Source: Chara braunii (lineage: Eukaryota; Streptophyta; Charophyceae; Charales; Characeae). Taken from it: a stretch of 58,842 bases of DNA. Positions 52,714-58,842 of the stretch are shown here, piece by piece; position 1 is the stretch's first letter, and each line of letters starts with the position of its first letter. The stretch spans positions 2,664,038 through 2,722,879 of the forward strand of contig BFEA01000109.1 in assembly GCA_003427395.1 (NCBI GenBank). The letters run 5' to 3'. The notes below the pieces were generated by a model that saw only the letters and a list, made by a program, of their open reading frames with translations, had not been told where the DNA came from and ran no database searches. Position numbers and translations under genes: made by a program.

Positions 52714-53150
52714 CTAGACAATCCCCTCCCTCCCCCTCCTCCCACTCTTCCCCCTGCACCCCCCGCCACCCCTTCCCTTGGCTCCATCCTCCCTGAATCC
52801 ATACCACGACATTCATCAGGGGAAACGAGTCAGCAGTGGGAAGAGACTCAAGCACACAAATGGTGCCAATCTGCACTGCCCAGTCCAAATACGGACAATC
52901 GCTTCCCCCCTCCCACCCCAAAACTAGACAGTTCCCTCCCCCTTCCCCCCCCCCTCCAGCATCCTCGCGGCCACCCTCTTCTCTGAATCCAAGCCACCTC
53001 ATCTGTCGGGGGGAAAGACTCACCGGCGAGAAGAAACCCGAAAAATAAAGGGTATCATTCTGAACTGCCCACTCCAAATACAGACAATCACGTACCCTCT
53101 CGTGCTACCCTTCCTCCTTGAAACCGTACCACGGAACCACCAGCTGGACT
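52714..53150 (+). repeat. Degenerate tandem repeats, ~180 bp unit
   Basis: CTAGACAATCCCCTCCC, then a C-rich block, CTGAATCCA..CCAC and CTGC(A)CTGCCCA.TCCAAATAC recur at about 52714, 52930 and 53065 with high divergence. Confidence 0.6.
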
Positions 53151-53311
53151 TACAGGATAGCCCCTCCCCGACAGGCCCGTGCAGGTCTTGACAGCTGTGC
53201 GCTCACAGTCCCTAACAGGGCCTTGAATCCTGCGCAGTGACAGGCTGGACTGACAGGCTCAAACACTGCGCCATTGTACAAGAGCTCTAAGTGACACAAC
53301 TCAAAGGATAG

Positions 53312-53379
53312 ATTAGTGTGGACACTTGAATTCCAAAATAGAAAGGATGGGTTAGTGTGGACACTTGAATTCCAAAACA
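53312..53379 (+). repeat. Tandem duplication, period 39
   Basis: TTAGTGTGGACACTTGAATT then CCAAAA occurs at 53313-53338 and 53352-53377. No gene was seen in 53151-53880 otherwise. Confidence 0.9.
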
Positions 53380-53880
53380 GAAGGGACACAACGCAAGCAA
53401 TCCCAGAGTGGAAAGGGTCGCAAAAAAAGGATTTTGACAAGGTGCGAGAAGAGGCCAGAGCTAAAAAACTTGTCGGTAATCATCCGTCCTTCCCACACCC
53501 TTGAATTCACACCCTGCTGAAAAGTTACTGATTCGCCTTGTCCCCTAGAAAGAAACATAAATTTGCCGCATACCAACCACTCCCCGCTCCCAACAGCCTC
53601 CCTCCTCCTCCTCCTCCTCCGCCTCCTTCTAGCCCTACCCATTTTTGTCCACGGACTCGCATGTCATTCTAGCGTTGCAATCTTCTAGAATTGCATGTAT
53701 GGTTCGCTAGTCGATCGACCGGGCAGATGGACAATCGCTGCTCACATATGCATACACATGTACACACGCATAACAATACCAAAAACAAAACTGTGCTGGA
53801 AGGTAACTCTGCAAATTGATCAGAACAATTGGATCTATCCTGGTAAGGAGTTGAGAACAGGAAACGTAAGGAACTCTCAC

Positions 53881-54125
53881 CAGACGAGCGTGCTCTTCGA
53901 TGTGCACGCGCTTCACTTGAGTCGTGCATGGGAACTTTGGGAAGCACTCGGCAAAACATTTGTCGCTGTAAAGAGAAAAGAACAGGAAAAATACCTCCTC
54001 AACAGGCCCAACCGGATTGTACAGCTGCAATGCCTCTAGGCTATCAGCAGACGAGCGTGCTCTTTGAAAGCTAGACTTGCAGTCGTGGACGGGAAGTACT
54101 CAGCAAAGTATTCATCTTGCAGAAC
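53881..54125 (+). repeat. Direct duplication downstream of the PRP40C-like gene
   Basis: CAGACGAGCGTGCTCTT at 53881 and 54049 starts two similar ~80 bp segments (ACTTG.AGTCGTG.ACGGGAA, CTC.GCAAA). They would lie in the 3' flank or UTR of the minus-strand gene. Confidence 0.7.
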
Positions 54126-54217
54126 AAGCCGCCCGCTTCATCTACACACTTCATCCACAGACAGCGCCATCGGATAGCAATCGTGTTCGTACACCAGAGT
54201 TGTGTGCGGAGACTCGT

Positions 54218-54619
54218 TTATCGACGATTTCCATGACCATGCCTGTGTGAATGGGGAGGCGACGGTGAACGGAGATGGTAGCCATGCCTGGGCGATGACC
54301 TGGTCGATGGGTGATGGCGCGATAGCGGGCTCCTCCCAGTCCCATTTCCTATTTCCCCCTCTTCTCTTGCAGTCATATCACCAGGGCCTCCATCATTCGT
54401 TGCGCCTCGCCGAAGTCTTCGGTGAAGGTCCTCTATGTATTTCCGATAGAAGGATTCTCTATCTTTACGCGGAAATCTCTGGTACCGCAAGTCTGTCTTC
54501 AACACTTTACGAGCCTCTGTCCACGAGTTGAAGATCGTCTTTCCGTCCCTATCCAGCCGAATAGCAAGATCGTAACTCAGCTCCTCTGACAACAGCTGCA
54601 TGTACTCCCGTTCGCATTT
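54218..54619 (-). CDS. PRP40C-like pre-mRNA-processing protein, last exon
   Basis: The exon starts directly after the acceptor TTTTGCAG (54620-54622 on the plus strand is CTG) with a Lys codon and runs 134 codons to a TAA. Residues after the junction (KCEREYMQLLSEELSYDLAI, RDGKTIFNSWTEARKVLKTD, LRYQRFPRKDRESFYRKYIE) form the last FF domain. This matches the C-terminal end of plant PRP40C as remembered, including the GKT-x-NSW and the DLRY..FPR segments. FF proteins of this group link the phosphorylated Pol II C-terminal domain with early spliceosome assembly in the nucleus (family knowledge). The last ~60 residues are Arg/Ser/His/Pro rich, which resembles an RS-like tail and may be lineage-specific. 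Confidence 0.8.
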   Translation of the reverse strand, partial: KCEREYMQLLSEELSYDLAIRLDRDGKTIFNSWTEARKVLKTDLRYQRFPRKDRESFYRKYIEDLHRRLRRGATNDGGPGDMTAREEGEIGNGTGRSPLSRHHPSTRSSPRHGYHLRSPSPPHSHRHGHGNRR

Positions 54620-54793
54620 CTGCAAAATGACGCGTTAAAAAAGAAAAAAAACACAATGGCACGCAGAGGTACATGAGCGACAGTCACTTTCGGCTCCACA
54701 CGCGCAACAACAACCAGAAGGGGAGAAGGATCAGTCAACCATGTATTCAAGCTCAAGCCCTACTTCAGACATGTGCTTCTTCAAAACACAACC

Positions 54794-54885
54794 AAAAACA
54801 GCCCCTCGCAACCCTAAAAACGTACTCCGTACCGAAACAAAAAACAGCCCCTCGCAACCCTAAAAACATACTCCTTACCGAACCG
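54794..54885 (+). repeat. Tandem duplication, period 45
   Basis: AAAAACAGCCCCTCGCAACC then CTAAAAAC(G/A)TACTCC(G/T)TACCGAA occurs twice in direct succession. Confidence 0.95.
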
Positions 54886-55015
54886 GAAGTGCTCAAATAT
54901 CTGGCCAAAGCTGCCGCAGGTTCGGACTCGTTCCAAAGTGTTCGAAGTGATGGAACCACGCTACCATAGAATGGGATGTCAATCCAGATAATACAGATAT
55001 GCATTCGAACAGAGC

Positions 55016-55065
55016 CGGTGATAAACAGACCATGAGTTCAATTCCAGATACAATCAGACGAGTAC
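55016..55065 (+). repeat. tRNA-derived SINE fragment, B-box half
   Basis: GGTGATAAACAGACCATGAG then TTCAATTCCAGATACAATCA and GACGAGTAC. Only two bases differ from 57754-57802. GAGTTCAATTCC is the B-box. Confidence 0.65.
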
Positions 55066-56157
55066 CCAGATCTGTCCCAACAAATCCATAATGAGTACCC
55101 AAATGAGTAACTGAAGAATGGGATGTCAAACCCAGTTATGTCCAAACAAAGCTGTAATGAGTACTGAAAACAAGAGGACGCCGGCCAACCTTAGAAATGT
55201 GATATGAAGATCAAATTGCCAGGAGTTCAAGAATAAAACGGAATTACCCGGGGTCGGTCAACCACGGTGCAGTACATCAAGACTGTCGGGCTGTTTCATT
55301 TGCAAGGGACCTGACTGTCAACACTTGCCAGAGTGTAACACAATGCATGCCACTTCACCATTCCCACAGATTATGACTCCACACACAACGCAGAATGGGG
55401 ATGAGATGAGAACCAAGTCGCGCAGCCCATATTATCTCAAAGTTTCAAACACATTATAAAGAGTATCTTGAGTTCATGTCTCCAGGCGCTCAACAACATG
55501 ACCTGTCTCTCTCTCGAACATCAACATAATGGGGCCTGGCTTAGCAAGCGCCACCTCTCACAGCAACCAGCGAGCGCAGAACAGGTACGTAGTCACCATA
55601 GCCATTCGTCAACCTGTCCTTTTTCTCCCTCTCTCTCTCTCACTCTCAAGATCTCAGTCTTAGTCCTCCTCTCTCATCATACATGCACACTCCTACCACG
55701 AAGATCTACTTTGAATGCTACTCACTGTATACTAACAACTAACCCTCTAACTATGCTACTTGGCTGGTGCAGCTATGGCTGCCTCTTTGCAAGCCAGCGT
55801 CCAGCTCCTTCTTCCTTCCTGCGCAGCTTCGCCTCCAGCGCTAACCCAGCTAGCCAGCGCACAAGTGCACGCAGCACTTCCACGCTGATAATGCCAGTGG
55901 GAATCTGATGTCAAGGGAGGCTGGCCTGTTGCTTTACACTGCTGGCCTCCCCTGGCGAGGTCTGCATTGGTCTGTATTGGCACGGTGGGCCTCCTTCAGT
56001 CCCAGACCCATGTATATCTGTGTGTCCCAGTATTTTCCCCTCAGGGTCTGCTGCTGCTGTTGTGGCCATTTGGCCTGGATTTCGGACTGGGTGTCTGAAT
56101 CTAGACCCCCTATTAGACTTGGACAGAACTCGGAACCTGCCCTTTGACTTCCTTTTG

Positions 56158-56250
56158 GACAGACACACATTCTGCACGAACAGACACATACTGTACGTAC
56201 AGACACATCTCTTGCCTGAACAGACATGACCTCCACACCCCCCCTGAACG
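56158..56250 (+). repeat. Degenerate ~20 bp tandem repeat
   Basis: Four to five units of ACAGACACATNCTGTACG(T/A), decaying to ACAGACATGACC and ACAGATGCGACT. Confidence 0.7.
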
Positions 56251-56512
56251 AACAGATGCGACTCCCAAGTCCAGATATTGCAGCTGTTCGTACAGGGCAC
56301 AACTGTGACCTTTGACATTGGCTTTTACTTAGCTAGGATGTGACTTTTGACCCAGAGAACATGTCCTTTGATCTGCTTTCATGAGTTGGGCCCTGGCGAG
56401 TGACCCCTCTATGCTGCATTTGCCGAACAGGGTCTGAATCGGGTAAAGGCCCTTTTACATTATTAACAAAAGAAAAGATATAAGAAAATTGTACATCATA
56501 TCAGCGACACCA

Positions 56513-56585
56513 ACTGACGTAACTCAGTTGGCACACCAATGAACTGCTGAAACACAGACCTGAGTTCGAATTCCGAAGGAAACAG
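56513..56585 (+). repeat. tRNA-derived SINE, most complete copy
   Basis: A-box TAACTCAGTTGGC at ~56520 and B-box GAGTTCGAATTCC at ~56562, with CACCAATGAACTGCTGAAAC between them. Distance and order fit a tRNA-derived Pol III promoter; an acceptor stem is not seen. Confidence 0.6.
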
Positions 56586-56771
56586 ATGAGTAAAACTAAT
56601 ACCTGGGGCCGTCCAGTTCAATGATCACATCTCACGGCCATCACCGTTTTAAGGAAAGATCACACAAGAGATGAAACACAAAGTGCAAGACTGCAGAAGA
56701 CATCTGAACACAGAAGTCTCCAAACACAAGTGTTGAAGTCCAGAGGTGTCAAGACTCAAAGGGCAGAAATA

Positions 56772-56792
56772 TTTAGGGTTTAGGGTTTAGGG
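56772..56792 (+). repeat. Plant telomere-type repeat, (TTTAGGG)3
   Basis: Three exact TTTAGGG units. It may be a short interstitial telomeric tract or a telo-box; here it lies in an intron. Confidence 0.85.
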
Positions 56793-57753
56793 GCTTCCAC
56801 AAGCGTCCAGAGTCTCCGTACTCAACAGTCTGAAATATTCCCACTTCAACCCAGATCCGGCGGTCACCAGTGCGTAAGGTTGGGGGCTTCGGGCCAAAAT
56901 GCTCCCGACAAGGAAAAGCATGCCAAGCCAGGAGGTTGTCCCAAACCAAAAAATGTTACAAGATAAATCTCAGAAAGTGCATTTCAGACACAAACCTCAC
57001 CGTCTTTGAAGCCTAACAAGTGTTGGGACACAAGTGGACCAATGTCTGATCTATTTGAATACAAGGAGAGGTTGAGCAAATGTGATTCCAATGAAAACGG
57101 CTAATTCAACTACGAACAGAGTGAAAGGTCGATTGTCACTTTCGGCATCTGAAACATGAATGCCTACAACTGAAAGAACGAAAAGCAATAAAGACGACCG
57201 CGGACTGAATGAGGTTATGTTTTCGGCAGCTTTGCAGAGCTGGGTTCCATATCCTGAATCCTTGGGAGTGAGGACGGTCAGGACACAACAGCAGAATTGT
57301 TGACACTCCAGAACGGCCTTCTTTGAGGATGTTTTGTGGCCTTCTTTTCACCTGGACTACCAAAATAACAATTCTTGAGTGCATCTAACTGCGACAGGGG
57401 GACAAAAGAAGAAAGAGAAATTCGAAAAGGAAAGAAGGGAAAGAATGTGTCCAACGGTGAAATAGCATGCACTGCCAGAGAATGTGTCCGACTGTGACAG
57501 GAGGAAGAGAGGACTCAAAGACCCTGAAATAAGTCCAACGGACTCCATCCACCGTTAAATATTCCAGACGGAGGACAAGGGGCACAGGTAAGTGATGTGT
57601 CCAATTGCCACTGCCTAACCTCATCTCCATTTGATCATGGCAAATTAGGATCTGCGGCGTAGATTCTACGCAAGTCTCTCAGTCCAGCCAGAAACAAGTA
57701 CGACTATCCTCTACCCGGGCCATTTAAGGTCGCATGGTACACAGATGTAACTG

Positions 57754-57802
57754 TTGATAAGCAGACCATGAGTTCAATTCCAGATACAATCAGACGAGTA
57801 CA
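57754..57802 (+). repeat. tRNA-derived SINE fragment, second B-box half
   Basis: Nearly identical to 55016-55065. Upstream ATGGTACACAGATGTAACTG continues the similarity to the element at 4.3 kb. Confidence 0.65.
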
Positions 57803-57877
57803 ATAATGTAAGAGGCTAACCCCTCTCCAAAAAAAAAAGGAAAAGGAAAACATCAAACCATCCTGTACTGTCCCTAC

Positions 57878-58003
57878 CTCGTTAAGAACCACCAGGTATT
57901 CTTTGAACATTTGCTCTCGCTCTGTAACCTCGATGTCCATGATATCTTCACGGCCGTCGGATGAATCCTTCTCCAGTTTTGCCTTGTATTCTAACCAAGA
58001 TGC
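57878..58003 (-). CDS. PRP40C-like pre-mRNA-processing protein, penultimate exon
   Basis: A 126 bp, phase 0 exon between acceptor TTGGCAG| and donor GAG|GTAGGG. Its 42 codons read ASWLEYKAKLEKDSSDGRED, then VTEREQMFKEYLVVLNE, the first part of an FF-type repeat that continues directly into the exon at 54619. In plant PRP40C the corresponding text has the same ASW...L..D......REK.F..H...L pattern (from memory). The upstream exons with WW and earlier FF domains should lie beyond 58842 or were not recognised at 58.0-58.8 kb. A possible donor CACAG|GTTAGT at ~58682 was noted but its frame does not match the family. Confidence 0.75.
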
Positions 58004-58237
58004 CTGCCAAACCACACAAACAGAAATTCACACAATGCAATCAGAATGTTTGGAAGAGGGCTCTGGACTTGGGCAGAGAAAGTCAACCTAAAACGACATG
58101 TTATCGTAAAAGCGCCTGAAGCATGAACATCCTGATCATCGTTGCTGTTTGTGCACCTGCAGTAGCATTTCAGACAGCATGAAACAAATCAGTCCTACTT
58201 CTCACTGTCCATTCTGCACAGCTATTCAAGTGATGCT

Positions 58238-58332
<95 letters not shown>

Positions 58333-58778
58333 TACCAAATGGCGCAGACCAGAACCCAGAACCGACCTCTCAAAGCTGGAGCAACAATAGCACAGCGGAA
58401 AACTGAAATACCAAGACATCGTGACGCAAAATGAACATCACCATCATCATCCCAACACAGTGTGCGAGGCCTGGCGCATAACACAGAGACGAAGCGCCAG
58501 GCACACGACCATACACGGAGGAGTAGGGAGGAGAGATGAAGGTGGGGGAGATATGGAGACTGTCCCCAACTCAAAACGTCATCGATACTGATCCAAAAAT
58601 AGTCCCACACAATGTCAATCAAGTCTGAATCCAACTGTCGCAACTCTCTCTCTCTCTCTCTCTCTCTGAGAACCAGGTACTAACCTGTGAAAGGTGTCGC
58701 GTTGATGCACGTGCGGACGCGCGGAAAACAAAGCTGGAGCGTTGGAGCCGACAGGCAAGCCCCCTGGCTTCCGAAATA

Positions 58779-58842
<64 letters not shown>
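58004..58842. repeat. (CT)n arrays in the upstream intron or flank
   Basis: CT arrays at 58242-58329, 58644-58666 and 58780-58842; the last reaches the window end. No exon with a recognisable domain was seen between them. Confidence 0.8.

Larger units (their letters stand above)
54620..57877 (-). other. Intron of the PRP40C-like gene (3.26 kb)
   Basis: Donor GAG|GTAGGG at 57877 and acceptor TTTTGCAG| at 54620, both phase 0. It contains the tandem repeat at 54794, tRNA-derived repeats at 55.0, 56.5 and 57.75 kb, the degenerate ACAGACACAT repeat and the telomere-type tract. No other exon between the two FF pieces is needed, because they join without a gap relative to the family. Confidence 0.65.

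Noticed and set aside
58600-58690. A further PRP40C exon ending CACAG|GTTAGT
   Set aside because: A good donor is present, but no reading frame upstream resembles PRP40C and the (CT)n arrays interrupt it.

Overview
The window looks like nuclear DNA of a streptophyte plant or alga with a large, repeat-rich genome. A charophyte such as Chara is plausible, but the sequence does not prove it. Supporting signs: a plastid-type NAD(P)-binding protein gene with a long N-terminal leader, a plant-type PRP40C splicing-factor gene with GT-AG introns, a TTTAGGG telomere-type tract, a piece of plastid trnA(UGC) group II intron inserted in nuclear-type sequence, L1-like LINE relics with poly-A tails, and very many (GA)n/(CT)n arrays. 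Assembly gaps (N) lie inside or beside such arrays. Only two host genes are supported well: the epimerase-like gene at 285-1733 (-) and the last two exons of a PRP40C-like gene at 57878-58003 and 54218-54619 (-).

Layout. 1-6 kb: epimerase gene, tRNA-derived repeats, a U6 snRNA fragment, a MITE and a minus-strand LINE 3' end. 6.1-23.4 kb: a broken Ty3/gypsy-like LTR retrotransposon complex. On the plus strand it has a 2.7 kb LTR, a primer binding site, gag-protease, and a damaged RT-RNase H. A LINE relic follows. Then comes a second LTR copy in inverse orientation, flanked by a perfect 13 bp direct repeat. Beyond it, on the minus strand, lie a PHD-finger-like domain, an integrase and extra reading frames in the env position. 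24-30 kb: repeats, including a 122 bp tandem array and a remarkable series of about a dozen small stem-loops with an almost constant loop and compensating stem changes. 30.9 kb: a U6-like sequence. 31-43 kb: mostly unrecognised sequence with LINE tails, MITEs with TTAA-type borders and a segmental duplication. 43.6 kb: the plastid insertion. 45-51 kb: microsatellites, a 60 bp-class minisatellite, and a cluster of hammerhead-ribozyme sequences, two of them complete type III motifs on opposite arms of a 0.57 kb palindrome. 51-58.8 kb: tandem repeats and the 3' part of the PRP40C-like gene, whose 3.3 kb intron carries further tRNA-derived repeats.

The most interesting candidates are the hammerhead (retrozyme-like) cluster at 48.3-50.9 kb, the covarying stem-loop array at 27.95-28.9 kb, and the PHD-finger plus extra-ORF architecture of the retrotransposon at 19.5-23.4 kb. 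All identifications come from reading the sequence and from memory of families; no database search was done.
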